From NCBI GenBank assembly GCA_020629035.1, contig JAHDEC010000004.1, positions 124,001 through 188,000 on the forward strand: a stretch of DNA of 64,000 nucleotides, given 5' to 3'. The position numbers and the translations under genes were made by a program. The notes beneath the pieces are model-generated. The model did no database searches. It had not been told where the DNA came from and was given only the letters and a program-made list of their open reading frames with translations. Source of the stretch: Saprospiraceae bacterium. GTDB lineage: Bacteria > Bacteroidota > Bacteroidia > Chitinophagales > Saprospiraceae. Shown piece after piece: positions 35,977-45,425 of the stretch. Position 1 is the first letter of the stretch. Each line of letters begins with the position of its first letter.

Positions 35977-37458
35977 TTAGAGTTCTTTCCTTAGCCTTGC
36001 TACCGGAATGTTTAATTGCTCACGATATTTAGCAACCGTTCTTCTTGCAATGTTATAGCCACGTTTTAGCAACATGTTCTTTAACTTTTCATCAGAAAAA
36101 GGCTTTCGCTTATCCTCAGCAGAAATTATATCATTTAAGATATTTTTTACTTCCAATGTCGAAACCAGTGTTCCATCTTGTGTTTGTAAAGATTCTGAGA
36201 AAAAGTCTTTAAGACGTTTTGTTCCAAACTCTGTTTGCACAAACTTGCTGTTGGCTACTCTCGAAATCGTAGATATATCTAAATTGGTTATTTCAGAAAT
36301 ATCTTTCAAAATCATAGGCTTTAAAACCTTTTCATCTCCAGAATAGAAATAGTCTAGCTGAAATTGCATAATAGAATACATCGTATTATGAAGGGTTTCT
36401 TGGCGTTGCTTTATAGCATCAATAAACCATTTTGCTGAATCTATTTTTTGTTTAATAAACATGACCGCCTCTTTCTCCTTTTTCGTGGATTTCTTGCCAC
36501 CTTTGGATACGTTATAAGACTTTAGCATGTCTAGGTAGTTATCATTAATTCTAAGATCGGGAGCATTCTTGCTATTAAGCACTAAATCCAGTTCACCGTC
36601 TCTATTAGTAATGATAAAATCTGGTACAATATATTGATTTGTTCTATCTCCTGCACCTACAAAATTACTAGCGGGTTTCGGGTTTAGTTTTAATATTTCT
36701 CCAATCGCATCTCTTAATTCAGACTCAGAAAGACTTAAGTTTTTCTGCAGCTTTGTGTAGTGTTTCTTTGAGAATTCTTCAAAATATTGATCCAATATTT
36801 TAATGGCGACGCTACGTTCATGTTCGAACTCATCGGTCATTTTTTCTTGTTTCCGTTGCAATTGAAGAAGTAAACATTCTTTAAGATCTCTACATCCAAT
36901 TCCCGCAGGATCAAATTTTTGAATTTGGCCTAAAAAGCTGTCTATTTCTTCGATGGTTGCATCGATATTCATAGAGAACATTAAGTCATCAAGAATAGCC
37001 ATAGGGTCTCTTCTTAAATAACCGTCACTATCTATACTTCCTATAATCTGCTGAGCTATATTTCGCTCTCTATCATCTTTAAGGTCAAGCATATCTAATT
37101 GCCTGTTTAGAAAATCATTAAATGATGTTTCTACTGCAATAGGCATTGCTTTATCTTCATCCTCTAAGCTGTAGTTATCGGATTTAATTTTATAGCTAAT
37201 TGGATCTTCTTCGATATATTCCTTTAAATAATCATCTAATTCAAAATCCTCTTTTTCTTCTGCTCCATCTTCTTTTTCATCTTGAATGTCAAAAACCTCT
37301 TGGTTGTCGTTTCCTTCATCAAGTGCCGGATTGGACTCTAGTTCTTCACTAATTCGTTGCTCCAAAGTAGCTGTTGGTATCTGTAAAAGCTTCATCAGTT
37401 GTATCTGCTGGGGAGACAACTTCTGCATCATCTTCTGGCTCAAATTCTGCTTTAACAT
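35977..37458 (-). CDS. rpoN: RNA polymerase sigma-54 factor
   Basis: 493 residues. Region I: glutamine-rich MLKQNLSQKMMQKLSPQQIQLMKLLQIP, which contacts activators. Region II: acidic linker at about 55-95. Core-binding region at about 100-330. Near the C-terminus a helix-turn-helix (ITNLDISTISRVANSKFVQTEFG) precedes the RpoN box, here ARRTVAKYRE at about 471-480, which recognises the -24 element. It directs transcription that needs AAA+ activators, none of which is in this window. It is a single gene with an AT-rich 163-base upstream region shared with the divergent aminopeptidase. Confidence 0.96.
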   Translation of the reverse strand: MLKQNLSQKMMQKLSPQQIQLMKLLQIPTATLEQRISEELESNPALDEGNDNQEVFDIQDEKEDGAEEKEDFELDDYLKEYIEEDPISYKIKSDNYSLEDEDKAMPIAVETSFNDFLNRQLDMLDLKDDRERNIAQQIIGSIDSDGYLRRDPMAILDDLMFSMNIDATIEEIDSFLGQIQKFDPAGIGCRDLKECLLLQLQRKQEKMTDEFEHERSVAIKILDQYFEEFSKKHYTKLQKNLSLSESELRDAIGEILKLNPKPASNFVGAGDRTNQYIVPDFIITNRDGELDLVLNSKNAPDLRINDNYLDMLKSYNVSKGGKKSTKKEKEAVMFIKQKIDSAKWFIDAIKQRQETLHNTMYSIMQFQLDYFYSGDEKVLKPMILKDISEITNLDISTISRVANSKFVQTEFGTKRLKDFFSESLQTQDGTLVSTLEVKNILNDIISAEDKRKPFSDEKLKNMLLKRGYNIARRTVAKYREQLNIPVARLRKEL

Positions 37459-37621
37459 ATCTTATTGAATTATTATTTAATTATATTACTTCAAAAATGA
37501 CTAATAAGTTTTGAATTTGGTCGAAAAAACCGAATCAAAACCAAATATAAACATATTATTATTTTTTGTAATATAAAATTAGCTTAATTTCAGTAATTAA
37601 CATTTTAAAGATATTTTTAAT

Positions 37622-39397
37622 ATGAGTGTAGATAGCCGAGTAGCCGCATTGAGAGCCTCCATGGAAAAAATAAATATCAAAGCTTTTATCATACCTTCTT
37701 CCGATCCACACCAAAGCGAATATGTAACAGATCATTGGAAATCTAGAGAATGGATATCAGGCTTCACTGGCTCGGCTGGAACAGCCATTGTAAGTTTAGA
37801 TCATGCTGGATTATGGACCGATTCTAGATATTTCTTACAAGGAGAAACAGAGCTAGCAGATAGCGAGTATGTCTTACATAAAGTATATGATCAGTTTGCT
37901 CCTTCTCATACTGATTGGCTTTGCAATAATTTGAATGCCGGCGATACTGTCGGAGTGGATGGCTTAAATGTATCTGTTAATCAGTTTAAGTCGCTCGAAG
38001 CCAAGTTGAAGGCTAAGAATATTCAGTTGAAGGACGTAGGCGATCTCATGGAATCAATTTGGGAAAACCGACCTAGCTTACCAAAAGACAAAGCATTTAT
38101 CCATGATCCAGCTTATCAAGGCGATACTATGTCAAACCGTATTAAGCAGGTCCAGCAAAGCATAAAAGAAAATGAACATTTATTATTCTCAGCCCTTGAT
38201 GATATTGCTTGGTTATTACACTTGCGAGGCAGAGATGTAGAAAGCAATCCAGTAGCAATTGCTTATGTATTAATGAATGCTAATGCTGTTTGTTTATACA
38301 TCGACCCTGATAAGTTAGATGAAGCAACATTGGCAAACTATCAAGAAAACAAGGTTAGTCTTAAACCTTATAAAGACATAATAAATGACCTAAGAGCAAT
38401 CAAGGATAATGAGTGTGTTATTATGGATAAAGGCATTGTAAGCTATCATTTCTTTAATGCGATCAAGGCTAAAGTTCGTCATAGTGGAAGTATTATAAGG
38501 CAACTAAAAGCCATAAAGACAGATAAGGAAATTGCACACTTTAGAAATTGCATGATAAAAGACGGCGTTGCTTTAACTAAAGCCTTTATGTGGCTTGAAG
38601 AAAATGTAGCTAGCCAAGCAATTACGGAATACGACTTTGCCATGAAATTAGCTAGTTGCCGAAGCGAACAAGGACAATACTTTGGAGAAAGTTTTAACGC
38701 TATTGTTGGATATGAAGCAAATGGAGCCATTATCCACTATCGACCTATGCAAGAGACTTCCTTAACTATAAAACCAGCTAAAACCCTTCTTTGTGATTCT
38801 GGTGGTCAATATTATGATGGAACAACAGATATTACTCGAACCATAGTTATGGAATCCTCTATAGATCCCAGTTTTATTGAAGCATATACAGCTGTGCTAA
38901 AAGGTATGATTGATTTAGAACAAGCCATTATTCCTGAAGGTACTTATGGTGTCCAAATGGATATCCTTGCTAGACAACACCTATGGGCAAAAGGACTTAA
39001 CTACCTACACGGTACCGGTCATGGTGTTGGCTATTTTTTAAATGTCCACGAACCGCCACAAGGTTTTACAGCAGGACCATCTCCGCGATCTAACACGGTA
39101 ATGCAAGCAGGTATGATAACTTCAAATGAGCCAGGATATTATAAAGAAGGACATTTCGGTATCAGAATAGAAAATCTAATCTTGACTAAAAAACATAGCA
39201 TTGAAGGATTTCTATGTCATGAATCAATCACCCTCTTTCCTATAGATATGAGACCGGTTAATTTAAACGAACTGAGCGCTAAACAACTGAAATGGATTAA
39301 TCAGTACCATCAGGAAGTGTATGATAAAATCAGTCCTTTATTAAACGAAAAAGAGCAAGCTTGGCTAAAAGATAAGTGCCAAAAAATTGAACATTAA
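37622..39397 (+). CDS. Aminopeptidase P family (Xaa-Pro) metallopeptidase
   Basis: A 591-residue three-domain form: two creatinase-like N-terminal domains (about 1-310) and a pita-bread catalytic domain (about 315-540). Metal ligands are seen in LLCDSGGQYYDGTTDITRT (two Asp), HGTGHGVGYFLNVHE (His) and ITSNEPGYY and GIRIENL (two Glu). It removes N-terminal residues before proline. It resembles cytosolic XPNPEP1-type enzymes of about 600 residues. No signal peptide is present. Single gene. Confidence 0.94.
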   Translation: MSVDSRVAALRASMEKINIKAFIIPSSDPHQSEYVTDHWKSREWISGFTGSAGTAIVSLDHAGLWTDSRYFLQGETELADSEYVLHKVYDQFAPSHTDWLCNNLNAGDTVGVDGLNVSVNQFKSLEAKLKAKNIQLKDVGDLMESIWENRPSLPKDKAFIHDPAYQGDTMSNRIKQVQQSIKENEHLLFSALDDIAWLLHLRGRDVESNPVAIAYVLMNANAVCLYIDPDKLDEATLANYQENKVSLKPYKDIINDLRAIKDNECVIMDKGIVSYHFFNAIKAKVRHSGSIIRQLKAIKTDKEIAHFRNCMIKDGVALTKAFMWLEENVASQAITEYDFAMKLASCRSEQGQYFGESFNAIVGYEANGAIIHYRPMQETSLTIKPAKTLLCDSGGQYYDGTTDITRTIVMESSIDPSFIEAYTAVLKGMIDLEQAIIPEGTYGVQMDILARQHLWAKGLNYLHGTGHGVGYFLNVHEPPQGFTAGPSPRSNTVMQAGMITSNEPGYYKEGHFGIRIENLILTKKHSIEGFLCHESITLFPIDMRPVNLNELSAKQLKWINQYHQEVYDKISPLLNEKEQAWLKDKCQKIEH

Positions 39398-39405
39398 GCG
39401 AGTAT

Positions 39406-39468
39406 ATGAGCGCTAAAAAGCTAGCAAAAGAAATTTATTCTAAGATATTTGGCTGTAAAGGCAATTAA
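39406..39468 (+). CDS. Possible 20-residue peptide
   Basis: ATG to TAA frame MSAKKLAKEIYSKIFGCKGN, positively charged, just after the aminopeptidase. Too short to support by coding signal; it may be chance. Confidence 0.15.
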   Translation: MSAKKLAKEIYSKIFGCKGN

Positions 39469-39525
39469 TTTTAAGATTTACTATTTCTTTGCACAGTATT
39501 TTGAAAACAAGATAGACTATAGATT

Positions 39526-39654
39526 ATGTCAGGTGGATCAAATCAAAATTGGGGTAGAAAAGGATCGTGTCTAGGACAATTCTTTTTGGTATTCTTACTA
39601 TTTATTATTTTACTTATCTATATGTACAACCACGCAGGTAACGGTTCCTTCTAG
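39526..39654 (+). CDS. Small single-pass membrane protein
   Basis: A 42-residue product (MSGGSNQNWGRKGSCLGQFF at the start) with one strong transmembrane segment (FFLVFLLFIILLIYMY) and a short tail ending NHAGNGSF. The clean signal-anchor form, its own ATG and its separation from the aminopeptidase suggest a real small gene. Its TAG overlaps the TAG of the convergent PfkB gene (shared bases 39652-39653). No family is recognised. Confidence 0.5.
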   Translation: MSGGSNQNWGRKGSCLGQFFLVFLLFIILLIYMYNHAGNGSF

Positions 39655-40565
39655 ATTTCAACCCTTGAAATCTCAATAAACTTTTGTACTCGAGCATCTA
39701 TTTGATCCTTATCAAGGGACTTCAACTTATTAATACTAAACTCTTCTACACAGAAGGAAGCCATAGCTGAACCATAAATAATGGCACGCTTCATATTATC
39801 AAAATTGATTTCATCTTGCGAAGCCAAATAACCGATAAATCCGCCAGCAAATGTATCTCCTGCACCTGTAGGGTCATAAACCTCAGCTAAAGGTAGCGCT
39901 GGAGCAGAAAATATTTTTCCATCCCCAAACAACAAGGCTCCATGTTCACCCTTTTTTATCACAACATACCTTGGACCCATAGTGTGTATTTTGGCAGCAG
40001 CATTGACCAAAGAAAACTCTCCAGATAACTGTCTTGCCTCTTCATCATTAATGGTAATAACATCTACGTGCTTAACCGTCTCTATTAAACTATCCCAAGC
40101 AATATCCATCCAAAAGTTCATCGTATCCATTACAATCAACTTTGGTTTTTTCTCCATTTGATTAATAACTTGTAACTGAATCTCAGGAGTTAGATTACCT
40201 AACATTACATAATCTGCGTTTTTGTAAGAATGGGGTAAAGTGGGGTCAAAATCAGCCAAAACATTAAGCTCCGTCACCAAAGTATCTCGTTGATTCATGT
40301 TATCGTGATATCTTCCAGACCAGTAAAAAGACTTACCACCTTTCACTATTTCTAAGCCTTCTAAATCTACACCTCGACCTTCAAGTTCCTTTAATTCACT
40401 TGAAGGAAAATCTTCTCCTACTATAGAGACTAATTTAATATCATCAGTAAAGTATGAAGCTGACCAGCTAATATAAGTACAAGCTCCACCGATTACTCGA
40501 TCAGCTTTTCCTCTTGGCGTTTCTATACTATCAAAGGCTACGGTTCCGACGGTTACTATACTCAT
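39651..40565 (-). CDS. PfkB family sugar/nucleoside kinase
   Basis: A 304-residue ribokinase-fold enzyme. N-terminal substrate motif: GGACTYISWSASYF. C-terminal PfkB signature: DPTGAGDTFAGGFIGYLA, with the catalytic aspartate in GAGD. It resembles adenosine- or ribokinase-like proteins common in Bacteroidota as single copies; the sugar is not predictable. It has its own TAnnTTTG promoter 29 bases upstream. Confidence 0.9.
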   Translation of the reverse strand: MSIVTVGTVAFDSIETPRGKADRVIGGACTYISWSASYFTDDIKLVSIVGEDFPSSELKELEGRGVDLEGLEIVKGGKSFYWSGRYHDNMNQRDTLVTELNVLADFDPTLPHSYKNADYVMLGNLTPEIQLQVINQMEKKPKLIVMDTMNFWMDIAWDSLIETVKHVDVITINDEEARQLSGEFSLVNAAAKIHTMGPRYVVIKKGEHGALLFGDGKIFSAPALPLAEVYDPTGAGDTFAGGFIGYLASQDEINFDNMKRAIIYGSAMASFCVEEFSINKLKSLDKDQIDARVQKFIEISRVEI

Positions 40566-40593
40566 GACGTTTTGTTTTTGCTTGTTTAGTATG

Positions 40594-40601
40594 CAAATGT
40601 A
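40594..40601 (-). promoter_or_regulatory. -7 element TACATTTG of the PfkB gene
   Basis: Exact TAnnTTTG on the minus strand, 28 bases upstream of the ATG at 40565. It lies in the short space after the protease stop (40614), so the kinase probably has its own transcript. Confidence 0.5.
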
Positions 40602-40613
40602 ACAAAACTGTCT

Positions 40614-43600
40614 TTAGTGTAGGATTTGGAATTGTTGGATTTTCTTCTGCTTAAATTCATCAAGAACTACCGCATAGTAAATCCCGGCTTTCCAGGAATC
40701 AGTTTCTAACTCAATCGATGGCTCACTAAACTCACAAGCATGAATTAGTTGACCTAAATAATTGTAAATAATTAACTGCTGCTGATGGTAAGAATGGGTG
40801 TGTATGCTAATCTTTTGATCGGCTGGATTCGGAAATATTAGTAATTCTCCATCTACAGACAGATCGTCATTTGAAGAGATTAAGCCGTAAATAAAGCTAT
40901 GTGTTTCAGATAAGCCTGGGCAATGTGTTAGATGATAATTGTGAATCCTTAAATAGTATTGAGTACTATCTAAAAAATCATATTCTGATACAAGCAACTG
41001 ATCAGTAATAGCTTGACTATAAACTATATTTCCAAAGAGTGAGTCTGTACTAATTTCAACTAAATATTCAAGGTCTTCTTCGCTTGTATTCCATTGGATG
41101 ATCACTGCCTCATTAAAGTGAAAAATCTTTTCATTAGCTGGACTTAAAATCTCTACTCCTTCACTTGCATCCTCCCTGACGACAACTATATCATGATTTA
41201 ACACGCTAGTATTATTATAGGCTCTTAGCGTTAAGGGTACGTAAGTCCCTAGCGAAATAGGCAAAGAATCAATAGTTATACTCACAATCTTATTACTCTC
41301 TAATAGGCTTAAATCAACATCTACTAGCAATGGATTGTCTCCTTGATCTAAAACAGTCACCGTTGTTAAATCTAAATCAGGCATCTTTAAGTAACAATCG
41401 AATTGGAGGCTGTTATTTTCACAATAATCATAACGATCTTTCGAACTTAAAAAAGTGTTTTGTTCACTATCAGCAAAACAGAATTCTAATTCCCAATGCT
41501 CCAAATAACCTCCATCGCTATTAAAGGCATCATCGATAATTAATTGCCACTCTCCACCTGCATTCATAGAAGTAAATTGGCTTAATGGTTCTAATGATTC
41601 GACAATAGCACCGTTCGTCGGCGGACAACTTATGGCCGCTGAAGAAATATCGCTAAATCCAAGGTTAAAATCTTGATCATCACCGCACTCATATTCCCAT
41701 AAGGAAACTTCCAAACCTTGATGTTTTAAACTAAAGCCTAAATCACCCACATAGCTATGAGTACCGTGCATATTAGGTAAGTAAACACTTTCTAAATAGA
41801 CATTGTATGGATTGTTCATTTTAGCTACAACGGTGCTTGCTGAGTTAGGTATGCTTAATCCTTCATCCCAACTTACCGTTGTGCAAAATCTGTTTTTAGT
41901 AGTAAAGTCTAATACATCTGACCAATCACTTTCTCCACAATGATTCAGTCCTTTAACTCGCCAATAATATTGGTTACTTCCTTCCAATTCAAAAGCCTGA
42001 AGAACACCATTCGATTTTACCGTAAAATCATAAATCAACTCGTTAAACACATCGTCTCCTGCTATTTGGATTCTATAATTTATAGCTTGTGGATCCATGG
42101 ACCATTGCAGATAAGGCGTTAAGGAAACATCTTGCTGGGATGCTGCTGGAAAAACCAATGTAGGTTTTGTGGGCACTTGATTCGAAACTTCTATAAAAAT
42201 AGTTTCCATTGCCATTTCTACTCCAGATTTAGCCATGACGGTGAGACTATAAATATCAGGAGGCAACTGATCTAAATCGTGAATAATTAGAGAAAAAGAT
42301 TGCCCTGGTCCGATGCTGTTATTCGATACTGATACACCTATATTATCAGGATTATCCAAACTAATAATCACATCATTACTAAAGAACTCATTCACACTTG
42401 ATTCTATAACTAATTGGTTACTATCCTCCGAACAGATATTTTGTCGATTGCTAACTAAATCTATTGAGTATCCACAGGAAAGACCATCCATTGACTCTCC
42501 TTCTAAACCATCGGGGTCTAACCAGTATTTTAGTGCATTATGACTGGCTCCTCCACCATTCCAACTTGATCTTAGCCAACCAAATTCATCATAATCATTA
42601 TTGCCACACGCCGCTTGACCTCCATTTAATTGACCAATAATTTGACCTTCTTTATTAAATAAGGGACCTCCTGAAGACCCAACTTCCGAAGAACCTATTT
42701 CCCAATTATCTACTTGAATATAGTTTCCATTGATGTTGTCATTTTTGTAATTAACTGGATCGGTATTTATGGAAATCCTTTTTTCTTCGATTCTGGGATG
42801 ATGGATCAATGCTGTTTCTTGTGGCAAAACTAAAGATCTATTCCAGCCAGGTAAATACAAACGATGTTCTGGATTTAGTGGGTCGTCTAATTCAATAAGT
42901 GTAAAATCGCTATTTTCTGAGGCAGCTCTAAAGATAGATCCCGTATTATATTGATTAAGTATACCGTCACCACTGCCTCCACTATCGTTACTATAAGGTA
43001 AGCGACAATAACTATTTTGATAATTCCAATAGACCACCACAGTAGGAGCAGTGACTTGATTTACATTACAATGCTCTGCGGTCAAGAAGAATGGCGTACA
43101 ATCATTTAGTGAGTTGTTTATTAGAGACCCTGAACAGATCGCTGTACCATTAAAATGATACGCGCCAACTCCATTAATCATTTTCCTGTACTTCTCAACT
43201 AATTCAAAACCTTCTTCACTACCACAAACCACATCTAAATGACAAGAACCTGAACGCACAGGACTTAAACCAATAAAATCATGATTTACGGTTAACAAAT
43301 TTAATTCGAAGTCATCCCAAACTTCAATGGGTACCACTACTTCGATGGTCACCATATCTCCTTGAATAATCGGTGTCCACAGCTGTCCATGAGACTCATT
43401 ATCTTGATCAGTAAAGGGGCCTTTGATATCTGTTAAGTCCTCGTTGTATATTAATAAATGAGCACCTGGTGGTAAATGGTATGAAGAAAACCCAAAATTT
43501 AATGAATAGGCTCCGGCTGAAAGAAAGCTGTTTTTCCAAATAAGTTGATCCTCGTCCGTATTTTGCCAACGATCATCATCTTTAAAATCAATTTTGTGTT

Positions 43601-43781
43601 TTATGGCTGTTGCAAATTCGAAAGGTCCATTTTCGTCTCCTCTGTGTTGTTCTAGAAGTTCTTTGTTGTCTTGAGGTGCTAAAATAATAGGTTCATAAGT
43701 TGTTTGACAACAACTTTTTCCTGGTCCTAAAAAGAGTAAGAACCAAGCAATACATATCGATATGATACTGTAAGGCTTAAT
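40614..43781 (-). CDS. Secreted trypsin-like endopeptidase with P domain, T9SS type A
   Basis: About 1055 residues. The frame extends 142 codons upstream of the first ATG (43355). It includes a signal peptide (KPYSIISICIAWFLLFLGPG) and an N-terminal domain (SAGAYSLNFGFSSYHLPPGA), so the true start is ATT 43781 or ACG 43784; no ATG, GTG or TTG is available after the in-frame TAA at 43794-43796. The S1 catalytic domain resembles lysyl endopeptidase: FFLTAEHC (His), DFTLIELDDP (Asp), VGSSGGPLFNKEGQIIG (Ser, about residue 369). Then Ig/FN3-like domains, a proprotein convertase P domain (about 630-770), a further FN3-like domain and a sorting domain (ELLIFPNPADQKISIH to KKIQQFQILH). Confidence 0.88.
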   Translation of the reverse strand: MKPYSIISICIAWFLLFLGPGKSCCQTTYEPIILAPQDNKELLEQHRGDENGPFEFATAIKHKIDFKDDDRWQNTDEDQLIWKNSFLSAGAYSLNFGFSSYHLPPGAHLLIYNEDLTDIKGPFTDQDNESHGQLWTPIIQGDMVTIEVVVPIEVWDDFELNLLTVNHDFIGLSPVRSGSCHLDVVCGSEEGFELVEKYRKMINGVGAYHFNGTAICSGSLINNSLNDCTPFFLTAEHCNVNQVTAPTVVVYWNYQNSYCRLPYSNDSGGSGDGILNQYNTGSIFRAASENSDFTLIELDDPLNPEHRLYLPGWNRSLVLPQETALIHHPRIEEKRISINTDPVNYKNDNINGNYIQVDNWEIGSSEVGSSGGPLFNKEGQIIGQLNGGQAACGNNDYDEFGWLRSSWNGGGASHNALKYWLDPDGLEGESMDGLSCGYSIDLVSNRQNICSEDSNQLVIESSVNEFFSNDVIISLDNPDNIGVSVSNNSIGPGQSFSLIIHDLDQLPPDIYSLTVMAKSGVEMAMETIFIEVSNQVPTKPTLVFPAASQQDVSLTPYLQWSMDPQAINYRIQIAGDDVFNELIYDFTVKSNGVLQAFELEGSNQYYWRVKGLNHCGESDWSDVLDFTTKNRFCTTVSWDEGLSIPNSASTVVAKMNNPYNVYLESVYLPNMHGTHSYVGDLGFSLKHQGLEVSLWEYECGDDQDFNLGFSDISSAAISCPPTNGAIVESLEPLSQFTSMNAGGEWQLIIDDAFNSDGGYLEHWELEFCFADSEQNTFLSSKDRYDYCENNSLQFDCYLKMPDLDLTTVTVLDQGDNPLLVDVDLSLLESNKIVSITIDSLPISLGTYVPLTLRAYNNTSVLNHDIVVVREDASEGVEILSPANEKIFHFNEAVIIQWNTSEEDLEYLVEISTDSLFGNIVYSQAITDQLLVSEYDFLDSTQYYLRIHNYHLTHCPGLSETHSFIYGLISSNDDLSVDGELLIFPNPADQKISIHTHSYHQQQLIIYNYLGQLIHACEFSEPSIELETDSWKAGIYYAVVLDEFKQKKIQQFQILH

Positions 43782-43823
43782 CGTTTGTTTGTGTTAGCTT
43801 TTATAAAGTTAAGCGAATAAATG

Positions 43824-43850
43824 CACTGATATTTTCAGTGTTTGTTTTTT
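43824..43850 (+). terminator. Hairpin with T-run, terminator-like
   Basis: CACTGA pairs with TCAGTG around a 5-base loop, followed by TTTGTTTTTT. There is no plus-strand gene upstream to terminate, so it might instead shape the 5' region of the protease transcript or be a relic. Confidence 0.3.
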
Positions 43851-44055
43851 AAACAATATTTAGCATTTGCTTAATCCAATGTAATAACGAAACTAAATTG
43901 CTTTTTGTGAATAAATCTTTTGCCTTTTTCAATTCTTCTTCTATTTTTGCAACCCGTTACACTATTAATGATGATTAATAGTTTTTAAAATGATCAACTT
44001 GCTGCTTGTTTCAATATTACAAAACGGTATTGAAAAGAAAGTAGTAAAATATAAA

Positions 44056-44070
44056 GCCCCCTTAGCTCAG
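44056..44070 (+). repeat. Truncated copy of the tRNA-Asn 5' end
   Basis: GCCCCCTTAGCTCAG repeats the first 15 bases of the tRNA-Asn gene 73 bases downstream, with one change. It then diverges and lacks D-loop, anticodon and 3' half. Confidence 0.6.
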
Positions 44071-44128
44071 TTCCGAAGAAGCATCTGCTTTTCAAGAACT
44101 TCGCTTTGAAGTGTTATAAATAAAAAAA

Positions 44129-44202
44129 GCCTCCTTAGCTCAGCTGGTTAGAGCGGCGGACTGTTAATCCGTAGGTCCAAGGTTCAAGTCCTTGAGGAGG
44201 CG
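44129..44202 (+). tRNA. tRNA-Asn (GTT)
   Basis: A 74-base cloverleaf. The acceptor GCCTCCT pairs with AGGAGGC and the discriminator is G. D-arm AGCTCAGCTGGTTAGAGC, anticodon arm CGGACTGTTAATCCG (anticodon GTT), T-arm AAGGTTCAAGTCCTT. CCA is not encoded. An intrinsic terminator follows directly. Confidence 0.95.
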
Positions 44203-44207
44203 CTTTA

Positions 44208-44236
44208 AAGCTTCGACAATTGTCGGAGCTTTTTTT
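44208..44236 (+). terminator. Intrinsic terminator after tRNA-Asn
   Basis: AGCTTCGAC and GTCGGAGCT form a stem with one mismatch around AATT, followed by seven T residues. Confidence 0.85.
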
Positions 44237-44286
44237 GTTATTAGCTAATTGACCAAAGCAAAAATGTTTTCGGTTGCTTTAACTTA

Positions 44287-45333
44287 TCATGCGAGTAATT
44301 CACCATAAAAAGCTATCCGCCTGTGCATGACATAAAACCATAAAGGTGGAAATAATGCAAGAATCATCATACCTGGATAACCCGTCGGCATCTGAGGACT
44401 CTCTTCAAAATGTCTTAATAATTGATATTTCCTATTCGATATAAAATGATGATCTGAGTGTCTAGATAATTCTAATAAAATCATTCTGCCTATTGGGTGG
44501 TTAGAATTCCAAGAATGGATCGGAAGCGTCCGTTCATATCGCTTTCCTTTTTTCTTTCTGCTTAAACCATAATGTTCAATGTAGTTAACGGTTTCTAACA
44601 TTAAGATTCCAATAAATGCCCCAGCAATAAAAAACAACATCACCTTAATTCCAAAAAAACATGCAATTCCTGCGAGTAAACCAATTTGTAATAGGTGATA
44701 AATTATCATCTCATTAGCTAAACTCCAGGCTTGTTTACCTTCTTTTCTCAACTGCTTATTTTCTATTCTCCAAGCTGAAATATAGGAGCCAGATAAAGTT
44801 CTCATAAAGAAGGAATAAATATTTTCTCCATATCGACTAGAAGCTGGATCTTCTTCAGTAGCTACATGTAAATGATGACCTCTATTATGCTCTATAAAAA
44901 AGTGCATATAAAGAGATGTCATTAATAAAGCCTTACTTAAGGTTTGTTCAAACTTGCTTGTCCTATGGCCTAATTCGTGTGCGTTATTTATCGATAAACC
45001 ACAAGCCATGCCATAAGCTGTAATCATTCCAATGGTCTCATGCAGAGCTAGGTTAGAATCACTAATACGGAAAAGGAAATAAACCAAAATTAGCAACTGG
45101 AAAGGTGCTAATCCATACAAAAGATAATCAAACCAACTATCCTCCTTAGTCATTTCATCCTCGATGCTGTCTAGGTTTTTATCATTAACTGAGGTAAACA
45201 ACTCCACTAAGGGGATACAACCAAATAAAAAAATCACGGCAGCAAAAGAAAAATAGCCACCTTGATAAATGGAAAATATAACAACTAAAGGAACTAGATA
45301 AGCAGATAGATATTTAAAGTGCGTCCATTTCAT
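44287..45333 (-). CDS. alkB: AlkB-like membrane alkane/fatty acyl hydroxylase
   Basis: A 348-residue integral membrane di-iron monooxygenase. The histidine boxes are all present: HELGHR (about 122), EHNRGHHLHVATEEDPASSR, the AlkB hallmark NYIEHYGLSRKK, and LSRHSDHHFISNRKYQ near the C-terminus. Six or so membrane helices surround them. The NYxEHYGL motif favours true alkane hydroxylase over desaturase. It is shorter than the 400-residue Pseudomonas enzyme, and no rubredoxin is fused or nearby, so the electron donor must be elsewhere. Substrate range is unknown. Divergent from mnmG. Confidence 0.88.
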   Translation of the reverse strand: MKWTHFKYLSAYLVPLVVIFSIYQGGYFSFAAVIFLFGCIPLVELFTSVNDKNLDSIEDEMTKEDSWFDYLLYGLAPFQLLILVYFLFRISDSNLALHETIGMITAYGMACGLSINNAHELGHRTSKFEQTLSKALLMTSLYMHFFIEHNRGHHLHVATEEDPASSRYGENIYSFFMRTLSGSYISAWRIENKQLRKEGKQAWSLANEMIIYHLLQIGLLAGIACFFGIKVMLFFIAGAFIGILMLETVNYIEHYGLSRKKKGKRYERTLPIHSWNSNHPIGRMILLELSRHSDHHFISNRKYQLLRHFEESPQMPTGYPGMMILALFPPLWFYVMHRRIAFYGELLA

Positions 45334-45425
45334 ATTAAATCAATGCTTTAAATAAACAACCAGGCATTTTAATCCTTATAAAAATACAGAAAAACAAATT
45401 CAATAAGATTCCGCAATTTTCTAAA

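Larger units (their letters stand above)
43782..44128. other. Intergenic region upstream of tRNA-Asn
   Basis: 347 bases without a coding frame of note. It holds a hairpin at 43824-43840 followed by a T-rich run, and a partial tRNA 5' copy at 44056-44070. The promoters of the protease (minus) and tRNA-Asn (plus) must lie here; neither has a perfect TAnnTTTG. Confidence 0.5.
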
